From Oscillospiraceae bacterium (GTDB lineage: Bacteria > Bacillota > Clostridia > Oscillospirales > Ruminococcaceae): 64,000 bases of DNA. A model generated the notes under the pieces. The model was not told where the DNA came from, made no database searches, and saw only the letters and a program-made list of their open reading frames with translations. A program made the translations under genes and the position numbers. Of the stretch, positions 24,883-33,200 are shown piece after piece. Location of the stretch: positions 1 through 64,000 of the forward strand of contig JAJQHJ010000013.1 in NCBI GenBank assembly GCA_021199795.1, read 5' to 3'. The stretch's first letter is position 1; each line of letters begins with the position of its first letter.

Positions 24883-25539
24883 TTAGTTGACAAGAACTAT
24901 ACCTAAAATTTCTTCCGGCTTCTGGACGATAAAGTCCGCACCAGCTTCAATGAGGGATTCCTGGCTTCTGAACCCCCAGGTGCAGGCGATACACCGGAGT
25001 CCGGCGTTATGGGCGGTTTCAATGTCGGTTCCCGAGTCGCCGATGTGGATGATTTCGGACTTACTGGCTCCGGAAAACTCGGCTATATAGTTCTCATAGC
25101 TAGGGTCAGGCTTACGTGGAAAGCCCTGTCCGCTTCCGGCGACGAGGTCGAAAGTTCCGTCCGGGAAGCAAGACTCAATTATCGCGCTTGCAAACTGGTA
25201 GGGCTTATTTGTCAGGACATAGAGCTTAAGCCCGGAATCTTTCAGGGTTTTTACAACCTCCGGGATGCCGTCATAGACCCTGGATTTATCGAGATAATGC
25301 TTGGAATAGTGGTCGCAGAAGAGGTCGTGGGCTCTGTTTAAAAGCTCCTCATCCTCGCGGAGATTTTCAGGAAGAGATCGCTTCACTAGCATCAGAGTGC
25401 CGTTTCCGACGAAAGAGATATATTCAGCTATTGTATGAGTGGGTAAACCCAGCTCGATTAAAGCCGCACTGACACTGTCGCCGAGGTCTTCGGCAGTGTT
25501 GACTAACGTCCCGTCGAGGTCAAAGATTACAGTTTTCAT
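24883..25539 (-). CDS. HAD-superfamily phosphatase, phosphoglycolate phosphatase-like
   Basis: A 218-residue HAD hydrolase of the Gph/PpaX type. Motif I is FDLDGTLVNT (Asp7 nucleophile, Asp9), motif II is VLTNKP, motif III includes KPDP, and motif IV is HIGDSGTDIETAHNAGL. The helical cap between motifs I and II is of the phosphoglycolate phosphatase class. It could act on phosphoglycolate, pyrophosphate or another phosphomonoester. The start is two bases from the tgt stop, so the two are one operon. Confidence 0.88.
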   Translation of the reverse strand: MKTVIFDLDGTLVNTAEDLGDSVSAALIELGLPTHTIAEYISFVGNGTLMLVKRSLPENLREDEELLNRAHDLFCDHYSKHYLDKSRVYDGIPEVVKTLKDSGLKLYVLTNKPYQFASAIIESCFPDGTFDLVAGSGQGFPRKPDPSYENYIAEFSGASKSEIIHIGDSGTDIETAHNAGLRCIACTWGFRSQESLIEAGADFIVQKPEEILGIVLVN

Positions 25540-25541
25540 GG

Positions 25542-26705
<1,164 letters not shown>

Positions 26706-26707
26706 CT

Positions 26708-26736
26708 ATGATACATGAAATCTCGGGAAAAATCAA
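26708..26736 (-). promoter_or_regulatory. Promoter of the tgt operon
   Basis: Minus-strand TTGATT (26731-26736) and TATCAT (26708-26713), 17-base spacer with an extended -10 (ATG). Confidence 0.65.
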
Positions 26737-26764
26737 GATGTGGAAGAAAAATTGCTTTGGGAGA

Positions 26765-26794
26765 TTGAAACCAACGTAGATTTTATGCTATACT
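26765..26794 (+). promoter_or_regulatory. Promoter of the BcgI-like restriction-modification operon
   Basis: TTGAAA and TATACT with an 18-base spacer and an extended -10 (TGC), about 75 bases before the GTG start. Confidence 0.72.
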
Positions 26795-26870
26795 ATAAAA
26801 AATGTCGGAAATTGTCCGAGATTGACCGTTTTGAACAATTCGCATACCGGACAGAAAGGGTGTTTTCTAC

Positions 26871-28811
26871 GTGGCTAAAAAAGAGGCAAATTTTGACTTG
26901 TACATCCATGACCTGCTTGTCGAAGCAGGAATACAGGCGGACACACAAGGCAGCAACATTGTGGAAATTGACAACGCACTAAGAACAGCTTCAAAGCACC
27001 AGACTGGCAAAGCTGGATTTCCGGAATACACTGCTGTCGTCGGCGACTTTGTGCTTGTTATGGAGGACAAAGCGGACAGAGCAAATCTGTGCTTAAAAGA
27101 AAGCGATGGTACTATTTCGTTAACCGTGCAAGCCACAACTGACTATGCTGTCAATGGTGCCTTGCACTATGCACAATACATATTGGACAAGACTTCATAC
27201 AGCAAGGTGTTCGCCTTTGGAAACGCTGGCGATAGCAAGCACCATGTTTTGCAGCCAATCTTTGTAGATAAAAGTGGATATAAATGGCTTCCGGAAGTGC
27301 AAACCTTTGAGAATTTTTCTGAAAACCACATTGAAGAATACTATAAGAGACTCGTGCTGGAGGAAATCCCACCAGAGGATATTGAGCTCGCAGACATTCT
27401 GAAGAAAGCAAAGGAGCTCCATGAATATCTTCGCAATTATGGCGGCTTAGGCGAAGACGAAAAGCCCCTTGTTGTTTCTGCAATACTGCTTGCACTTCGT
27501 GAACAAAAATACGGATTCAGCTTGTCGCAGCTGACCGGAGATACAATAGAGCAAAACACTGATGGTGCTATTTTGTATCAACAGCTTGAAAAGAACCTGC
27601 AACGTGCAAAGGTCGCTCCTGAGGTCAAAAAGGCTCGTGTCCTGAATCAGTTCACACTGATAAAAGACAGACCTCAGCTGAACACAGTCCGTGCAGACTT
27701 AGGAAAAACTCCGCTTAAATTTTTTGCAGAATACATAAACGATAACATTTTCTCCGCTATTTCTATGAACAGCCGTGAAGACTATCTTGGACGGTTTTAC
27801 GGTGAATTTGTTTCATATTCAGGCGGAGACGGACAGGCATTGGGTGTTGTATTAACTCCCAGGCATATTACAGAACTGTTCTGCGATCTGGTGGATTTGA
27901 AACCCACAGATGTTATATTCGACCCCTGCTGTGGCACTGGTGGCTTCCTTATTTCCGGAATGCACAGAATGTTGCAAGCAGCAAAAAGCGAATCTGAACG
28001 CAAGCACATAAAACAAAATCAGATATATGGCATAGAAATCCGCGATGACATGTTTTCTATTGCCACTACCAATATGATATTACGTGGCGATGGACAAAGC
28101 AATCTTATCTGTGACGATTTCTTTAACCATGACAGTGGTGAATTGCAGCTAAAAGGTGGCGGAATTACAGTAGGGTTCATGAATCCACCATACTCACAAG
28201 CAAAAAGCAAAGATACAGCAAATCTTTCTGAGCTATCTTTCATCCGTCACTTGCTCAACTCTGTAACATCAGGCGGTCGTGTCGCCGTTATCGTGCCTGT
28301 ATCAGCCATGATAGGCAAAACAAAGGAGGATAAGGCAGTCAAAGCAGATATACTGAAAAATAACACCCTAGAGGGAGTTATCAGCCTTAACAAAGACACT
28401 TTCTACAGAGTCGGAACTGTGCCCTGCATCGCTGTATTTACAGCAGGAGAACCCCATCAGGCAGACAAACTAGCAAAGTTTATCAACTTTGAGGACGATG
28501 GTTTTGAAGTGAAAAAGCACTTGGGTCTTGTGGAAACCGAACGAGCCAAAGACAGACGACAGTATCTACTCGACTGTTGGCGAGGTAAACGAAAAGATTA
28601 TCCATCAAATTTTATGGTTGAAACGACAGTAGAAGCCACAGATGAATGGTTACACTCATTTTACTACTACAATGACGAAATCCCGACAGAAGAAGACTTT
28701 TCTAACAGCATAGCCGACTATCTGACATTTGAGTTTAACATGATAACTCATGGCAAAGGCTATTTATTCAAAGATAATGGAGGCAAGAACGATGCTCTCA
28801 CTGCAAGATAG
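26871..28811 (+). CDS. BcgI-like type IIB restriction-modification subunit (nuclease-methyltransferase fusion)
   Basis: A 646-residue bifunctional protein. The first 140 residues are a PD-(D/E)XK nuclease-like domain, with Glu32, then Asp59 and Glu65-x-Lys67 in GDFVLVMEDKAD. A helical linker leads to a gamma-type N6-adenine methyltransferase, with the AdoMet motif DPCCGTGGF (351-359) and the catalytic NPPY (438-441). This order, the length, and a following two-domain specificity gene match the BcgI A/B arrangement, in which the complex cuts on both sides of its site. The GTG start has AAAGGGTG upstream. The overlap with the specificity gene is 20 bases. Codon use looks more AT-rich than its neighbours, consistent with transfer. 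Confidence 0.87.
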   Translation: MAKKEANFDLYIHDLLVEAGIQADTQGSNIVEIDNALRTASKHQTGKAGFPEYTAVVGDFVLVMEDKADRANLCLKESDGTISLTVQATTDYAVNGALHYAQYILDKTSYSKVFAFGNAGDSKHHVLQPIFVDKSGYKWLPEVQTFENFSENHIEEYYKRLVLEEIPPEDIELADILKKAKELHEYLRNYGGLGEDEKPLVVSAILLALREQKYGFSLSQLTGDTIEQNTDGAILYQQLEKNLQRAKVAPEVKKARVLNQFTLIKDRPQLNTVRADLGKTPLKFFAEYINDNIFSAISMNSREDYLGRFYGEFVSYSGGDGQALGVVLTPRHITELFCDLVDLKPTDVIFDPCCGTGGFLISGMHRMLQAAKSESERKHIKQNQIYGIEIRDDMFSIATTNMILRGDGQSNLICDDFFNHDSGELQLKGGGITVGFMNPPYSQAKSKDTANLSELSFIRHLLNSVTSGGRVAVIVPVSAMIGKTKEDKAVKADILKNNTLEGVISLNKDTFYRVGTVPCIAVFTAGEPHQADKLAKFINFEDDGFEVKKHLGLVETERAKDRRQYLLDCWRGKRKDYPSNFMVETTVEATDEWLHSFYYYNDEIPTEEDFSNSIADYLTFEFNMITHGKGYLFKDNGGKNDALTAR

Positions 28812-29334
28812 AGAATGGAAAGAGTTTGAAATCAGTGCTATTTTTGAAATCAGCCCTGGAAAGCGTTTAACCAAAAGCGAAATGAAATCTGGTAGTAAGC
28901 CGTTTATAGGAGCAACCGACTCCAATAACGGCATTACCGCATTTGTCTCGAACAGCAACGTGTCTGAGGATGAAAATATCTTGGGTGTAAACTACAATGG
29001 TAGCGTTGTAGAGAATTTCTATCATCCTTACACCTGCATTTTTTCGGATGATGTAAAGAGGTTCAGAACAAAGCAGGTCGAGGGAAACAAGTATATTTAT
29101 TTATTCCTGAAAACCGTTATTTTGCAGCAAAAATCAAAATACGCTTATGGATATAAATTCAATGAACAAAGGATGCAAAAACAGCTTTTGCTTTTACCTG
29201 TTGATTCCACCGGTAACCCAGATTATGATTTCATGGAACAGTACATAAAAGACCGGGAGCAACAAATAGTACAGGACTACCTCAATTATGTCAACAAAAA
29301 CCTGTTACCCCCCCCCACACTACAACACCGTTAA
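28792..29334 (+). CDS. Specificity subunit, first half (frame broken at a poly-C tract)
   Basis: The 5' part of the S subunit, starting at an ATG with TGGAGG upstream. It carries the first target-recognition domain (EWKEFEISAIFEIS...) and a conserved helix (DFMEQYIKDREQQIVQDYL), then reaches nine consecutive C at 29308-29316 and stops 18 bases later, giving 180 residues. With one extra C (or two fewer) the frame would join the second half and give about 351 residues, close to BcgI B. As drawn the product is a single-domain S protein. Half-size S subunits of some type I enzymes can still dimerise, so this need not be a null state. Confidence 0.82.
   Translation: MLSLQDREWKEFEISAIFEISPGKRLTKSEMKSGSKPFIGATDSNNGITAFVSNSNVSEDENILGVNYNGSVVENFYHPYTCIFSDDVKRFRTKQVEGNKYIYLFLKTVILQQKSKYAYGYKFNEQRMQKQLLLLPVDSTGNPDYDFMEQYIKDREQQIVQDYLNYVNKNLLPPPTLQHR
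29308..29316 (+). repeat. Poly-C tract (C9) within the specificity gene
   Basis: Nine consecutive cytosines in the linker between the two target-recognition domains. Such tracts mispair during replication and are typical phase-variation switches. The tract may also be a sequencing or assembly length error. Confidence 0.85.
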
Positions 29335-29846
29335 GTGAAAAAGAGTGGCAAACCTTTACAGTTGGGGATCTGTTCATGGTAAAAAGACCTGCCGCAAGAT
29401 CTGAAAAGCAGTATCATCAGGGACGAGTCCCATTTGTTGCTTCAGGCAATGTAAATAACGGAGTTATAAATTGTTGCGATCCACATGAGAATGAAGTTCC
29501 AGACAAGGGCAACTGCATTACGGTCAGTCCGGTTGATGGAAGCGCGTTTTTCCAGGGGCAGGATTTTCTTGGCAGAGGTGGCGCAGGATCTTCAATCCTC
29601 ATGTTGTACAACGATAACATGAACGAATACTCCGGTGTTTTTATTGCTCGAATGATTCAGCAAACATGTTCAAAATATTGTTATGGGAAAATGGGAAGTC
29701 AGGAAAGCATAAAGCGTGAAAAAGTCCAGCTACCCGTTGATAAAGACGGCATTCCTGACTGGAATTATATGGAGCAATATACGCGGGAGCTGTTCGATAA
29801 GCTGAAACTACTGTATCTCCAGGAAAAAGCAGAACACTCAGCGTAA
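29317..29846 (+). pseudogene. Specificity subunit, second half (out of frame with the first)
   Basis: After the C9 tract, the frame one base back stays open to 29846. It begins HTTTPLSEKEWQTFTVGDLFM and continues through VKRPAARSEKQYHQG. Its start mirrors the start of the first half (DREWKEFEIS), so it is the second target-recognition domain, with the matching terminal helix WNYMEQYTRELFDKLKLLYLQ. An ATG at 29376 could start a 156-residue fragment, but it lies inside the domain and has only GGGGATC upstream. I treat it as the displaced half of one gene. Confidence 0.8.
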
Positions 29847-29869
29847 CGAAGCAATAGGAGAATCATGCT

Positions 29870-30718
29870 ATGAACGAAAGCCGCAGGTTGACTGCTGAGG
29901 AATGGTCTGAATTTGCGCCGGTATTTGAGAAAATGGGTGTCAACAGTCCCGATTCAGTCCAAAGATTCGTCGATACCCGCCTTGACAAAATATATGATGT
30001 CTTTATGCTGGATGGCGACACTGTGTTGAAAAAGTCCGACCGGGACAAGGAAAAGTTTGAGAAGTACTTTGCCGGGCATGACTTCTCGGTGCCTGGGATT
30101 TCTTCCAGCTTTCAGGATGGCGACGACTGCTGGGTTACTATGCCATACATAAATGGAACCGATGCGAGAGATTGTTCTCCCGCTGATGCCGAACTTATCG
30201 GCAGGGAGCTTGCAAGGATTCAGAGCTATTACCTCGGCGTGGGCACCAATCCTGATGGCTGCAAAGACTATTTTGAAAGAAAGGTTCTCAGGTTCTGGGA
30301 GAAATCCCGAAACTATTTTCCTGAACATGATGACGCTTTTGAGGCAATCGAAGCCAGATTTTTCTCGGTGCCCCGGACACTTATCCACGATGATTTTCTG
30401 CCGATAAATACTCTCCTGGACGGCGAAGCTGCCTGGCTCATCGATTGGACATATGCAGATATACTTCCCTATTTTATGGATCTCGGTCGGTTCGCCTTTG
30501 TCAGGAATGAAAAGGGAAAGCCATATATATCCAACGAATCGGCAACGGCGTTTCTATGGTTCCACTACAAGGAAATGAGCAAAAATCCTCAGTTCGCAAT
30601 CACAAAGCAGGACTTTTTAACCGACGTCGCAATATCCGCATTCTGCCAGTACTCGATGTTCGTCTACTTTGGGGATGATGAAAAGGTGCAGGGGGTCGGA
30701 GGACTACCACATACTTAA
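29870..30718 (+). CDS. Aminoglycoside phosphotransferase-fold kinase (likely frameshifted near the C-terminus)
   Basis: A 282-residue protein of the APH/choline-kinase fold. A possible ATP lysine lies in TVLKKSD (about 54-55). The Brenner motif is HDDFLPIN (His173, Asp175, Asn180), and the metal aspartate is Asp192 in LIDWTYAD. Substrates of such kinases range from aminoglycosides to amino acids and nucleosides. The present ORF ends with GVGGLPHT. Removing one G from the GGGGG at 30691-30695 instead gives a 22-residue extension (SEDYHILKQILGYLDKNMGVKT) that ends at 30764 and overlaps the next start as TTGA. That looks like the ancestral reading. It leads the BceRSAB-like operon. Confidence 0.78.
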   Translation: MNESRRLTAEEWSEFAPVFEKMGVNSPDSVQRFVDTRLDKIYDVFMLDGDTVLKKSDRDKEKFEKYFAGHDFSVPGISSSFQDGDDCWVTMPYINGTDARDCSPADAELIGRELARIQSYYLGVGTNPDGCKDYFERKVLRFWEKSRNYFPEHDDAFEAIEARFFSVPRTLIHDDFLPINTLLDGEAAWLIDWTYADILPYFMDLGRFAFVRNEKGKPYISNESATAFLWFHYKEMSKNPQFAITKQDFLTDVAISAFCQYSMFVYFGDDEKVQGVGGLPHT

Positions 30719-30760
30719 ACAGATTCTTGGGTATCTTGACAAAAATATGGGGGTGAAAAC

Positions 30761-31432
30761 TTGACCTACAAAATCTACATAGCCGAGGACGACCGGAGCA
30801 TTGCTGAGGGCGTGGCTTCGGAACTTACTAAATGGGGATTTGAGTGCCGGGTGGCTTCAAAATTCTCTGATATTGCGGGAGAATTTTCGGAAATACAGCC
30901 GCAGCTCGTTCTTCTTGACATAATGCTGCCATTCTATAACGGCTACCACTGGTGCGAGGAGATAAGAAAAATCTCGAATGTGCCGATTATCTTTATTTCG
31001 TCGGCGTCGGACAACTTAAACATAGTCATGGCGGTCAACATGGGTGCGGACGACTTCATCGCGAAGCCATTTGACATGGGTGTGCTGACGGCTAAGGTTC
31101 AGGCTCTGCTCCGAAGAAGCTACAACTACACTGAAAGCCCTGTTCTCAGCCATCGTGGCTTGAGCCTCAGGACTGAGGATTCAAGCGCAGTTTTCGATGG
31201 TGAGAAGATTGACCTCACCAAGAACGAATACCGGATTCTCTTCACGCTTCTTGAAAGCAAGGGCAAGACGGTTTCCCGCGAGAAACTGATGCAGAGACTT
31301 TGGGAGACTGACAGCTTCGTCGACGACAACACGCTGACCGTCAACATCAACCGACTTCGCCGCAAATTGGACGCACTGGGGCTTGAAAACTTCATCACTA
31401 CAAAACACGGTGTTGGATATATGGTGGAATGA
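30761..31432 (+). CDS. OmpR-family response regulator, BceR-like
   Basis: The DNA-binding partner of the kinase that follows, 223 residues. The receiver domain has the acidic pair in AEDDRS, the phosphoacceptor Asp53 in LLDIMLP and a conserved lysine in IAKPFD. The C-terminal winged helix ends with NRLRRKLDALGLENFITTKHGVGYMV. The TTG start at 30761 has GGGGGTG upstream. It probably activates the bceAB-like promoter through the TTACA-N4-CGTAA box at 32338. Confidence 0.92.
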   Translation: MTYKIYIAEDDRSIAEGVASELTKWGFECRVASKFSDIAGEFSEIQPQLVLLDIMLPFYNGYHWCEEIRKISNVPIIFISSASDNLNIVMAVNMGADDFIAKPFDMGVLTAKVQALLRRSYNYTESPVLSHRGLSLRTEDSSAVFDGEKIDLTKNEYRILFTLLESKGKTVSREKLMQRLWETDSFVDDNTLTVNINRLRRKLDALGLENFITTKHGVGYMVE

Positions 31433-31433
31433 T

Positions 31434-32333
31434 ATGAAATATCTTAAATCTAAAATCGCGTTTCTCCTGCTCTACGCCTTGATTTTCGGAATGCTATGCG
31501 TGAGCTTTGCACTCTATGGGCTCCCGATTGCGGCTGTTGCCTATCCGATGGGGTTAGGGCTACTGCTCGTAGTTGCCTATCTCATTCTCGATTACAGGAA
31601 GTATAAGAAGCAGTGCAAACAAATCTCAGAGTTTGAGAATAAGATTGCTCGGCTTACTGAAATGATTTCCGATGAAAAGGCGAAATCCCGGCAAAGAATC
31701 GACTACTACAGCGTCTGGGCGCACCAGATTAAAACGCCGATTGCGTCTATGCGCCTGAGCCTACAGGGAGAAGACAGCGCACTCAGCCGTAAGCTCGGCT
31801 CCGACCTCAATCGAATCGAAAGCTACGCCGACATGGTTATGACTTATCTTCGGCTCGATTCGGAGAGCACCGATTATGTTTTCGCTGAATGTGATCTGGA
31901 TGGCATCATAAAGTCCTGCGTCAGGAAGTTTTCGGGCGAATTTATCGCCCGTAAGATTGAACTTATCTATGAACCTGTTCAGGAAACGGTCTTGACAGAT
32001 GAGAAGTGGCTGTCGTTTGTCATCGAGCAGGTTCTTTCAAATGCGCTCAAATATACGCCCTCGGGAAGCATTTCAATCAGCATGGAGCCGGGGCAGATTC
32101 TTGCAATAAGTGACACGGGAATCGGGATTGCTCCTGACGACCTGCCCCGGATTTTCGACCAGGGCTTCACCGGCTATAACGGCAGGACGGACAAGAAAGC
32201 AAGCGGCATAGGGCTTTATCTCTGCAAGAGAATCTGCGACGATTTGGGCTATGAACTCTCTGCCGGGTCGGAGCTTGGAAAAGGCACGACTATCCGGCTT
32301 GATCTCTCCAAAAAGCATGTCGAGACCAATTGA
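31434..32333 (+). CDS. BceS-like intramembrane-sensing histidine kinase
   Basis: A 299-residue kinase with two membrane segments (about 8-28 and 34-53) joined by a very short loop and no extracellular sensor domain, the hallmark of BceS-type kinases that sense flux through their partner ABC transporter. The H box is VWAHQIKTPIASM (His97), and the N, G1 and G2 boxes follow (SNALKY, DTGIGI, GIGLYL). The ATG at 31434 is just after the response-regulator stop. The longer ORF overlaps that gene and is rejected. Confidence 0.93.
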   Translation: MKYLKSKIAFLLLYALIFGMLCVSFALYGLPIAAVAYPMGLGLLLVVAYLILDYRKYKKQCKQISEFENKIARLTEMISDEKAKSRQRIDYYSVWAHQIKTPIASMRLSLQGEDSALSRKLGSDLNRIESYADMVMTYLRLDSESTDYVFAECDLDGIIKSCVRKFSGEFIARKIELIYEPVQETVLTDEKWLSFVIEQVLSNALKYTPSGSISISMEPGQILAISDTGIGIAPDDLPRIFDQGFTGYNGRTDKKASGIGLYLCKRICDDLGYELSAGSELGKGTTIRLDLSKKHVETN

Positions 32334-32337
32334 AATC

Positions 32338-32364
32338 TTACAAAAACGTAAGAAAACTGTAAGG
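32338..32364 (+). promoter_or_regulatory. BceR-type operator
   Basis: TTACA-AAAA-CGTAA fits the known BceR-box pattern TnACA-N4-TGTAA, and a further TGTAAG half-site follows 10 bases later. It lies 33 bases upstream of the -10 box, as expected for an activator. Confidence 0.72.
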
Positions 32365-32373
32365 GAAATCGAT

Positions 32374-32402
32374 GGATTCATGGGTTTCTCTTTTGCTATA
32401 AT
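32374..32402 (+). promoter_or_regulatory. Promoter of the bceAB-like genes (weak -35)
   Basis: TATAAT (32397-32402) with extended TGC, but the -35 position is a poor GGATTC. This fits dependence on the response regulator bound upstream. Confidence 0.68.
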
Positions 32403-32435
32403 CCTATTATCGAATTTAAGTAAAGGAGAAATCTT

Positions 32436-33200
32436 ATGCCACTATTACAAGTCAAAAATTTGCAGAAAGTCTACACCTCCCGGATGGGAGGAGCGAGTGT
32501 TGAGGCTCTTAAAAACGTCAACTTCTCTGTCGAGCAGGGCGAATATGTCGCCATCATGGGCGAAAGCGGGTCTGGTAAGACGACACTCTTGAATATCCTC
32601 GCCGCACTCGACAAGCCCACCGGCGGGCAGGTCATTCTCGATGCAAAAGATATTTCCAAAGTCCACGAGCAGGACATGGCGACTTTCAGGCGAGACAACC
32701 TGGGATTCGTCTTCCAGGAGTTCAACCTCCTCGACACGTTCACGCTTGAGGACAACATCTATCTGCCACTGGTGCTGTCGGGAATGTCCTACAAGGAAAT
32801 GTACAAGCGGCTTGAGCCGATTGCGGAGCTGCTCGGGATTTCGGATATCTTAAAGAAGTACCCCTACGAGGTTTCCGGCGGTCAGAAGCAGAGGGCGGCG
32901 GTTGCAAGGGCACTTGTCACTGAGCCTAGAATCATCTTAGCTGATGAACCCACAGGCGCACTCGACTCAAGAGCCACGGATGAGCTTCTTAATCTCTTCT
33001 CGAAAGTAAATTCCTGTGGACAGACAATTCTTATGGTCACTCACTCGGTCAAGGCGGCTAGCCATGCGAACAGGGTTTTATTCATCAAGGACGGCGTTGT
33101 CTTCCACCAGGTTTACCGCGGCGGGCAGAGCGATGAGCAGCTCTATGAGAAAATTTCCGACACCCTCACCATGCTCTCAAAAGGAGGTGCCGGAGAATGA
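32436..33200 (+). CDS. BceA-like ABC transporter ATPase
   Basis: ATP-binding subunit, 254 residues, of the peptide-7-exporter (BceAB/MacB-like) family. Walker A is GESGSGKTT (Lys48), the Q loop lies in FVFQEFNLLDTF, the signature is SGGQKQRAAVARAL, and Walker B is ILADEPTGALD. It overlaps the permease start as ATGA and works with it. The transporters of this family remove bacitracin-type or lantibiotic peptides from their lipid II-cycle targets. Confidence 0.94.
   Translation: MPLLQVKNLQKVYTSRMGGASVEALKNVNFSVEQGEYVAIMGESGSGKTTLLNILAALDKPTGGQVILDAKDISKVHEQDMATFRRDNLGFVFQEFNLLDTFTLEDNIYLPLVLSGMSYKEMYKRLEPIAELLGISDILKKYPYEVSGGQKQRAAVARALVTEPRIILADEPTGALDSRATDELLNLFSKVNSCGQTILMVTHSVKAASHANRVLFIKDGVVFHQVYRGGQSDEQLYEKISDTLTMLSKGGAGE

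Noticed and set aside
26740..26982. An 80-residue plus-strand ORF before the RM subunit
   Set aside because: It overlaps the GTG start of the RM gene in another frame and has no ribosome binding site.
29376..29846. A separate 156-residue gene for the second target-recognition domain
   Set aside because: The ATG lies inside the domain, upstream codons in the same frame continue the S-subunit sequence, and no good ribosome binding site precedes it. It is treated as the displaced half of one gene.
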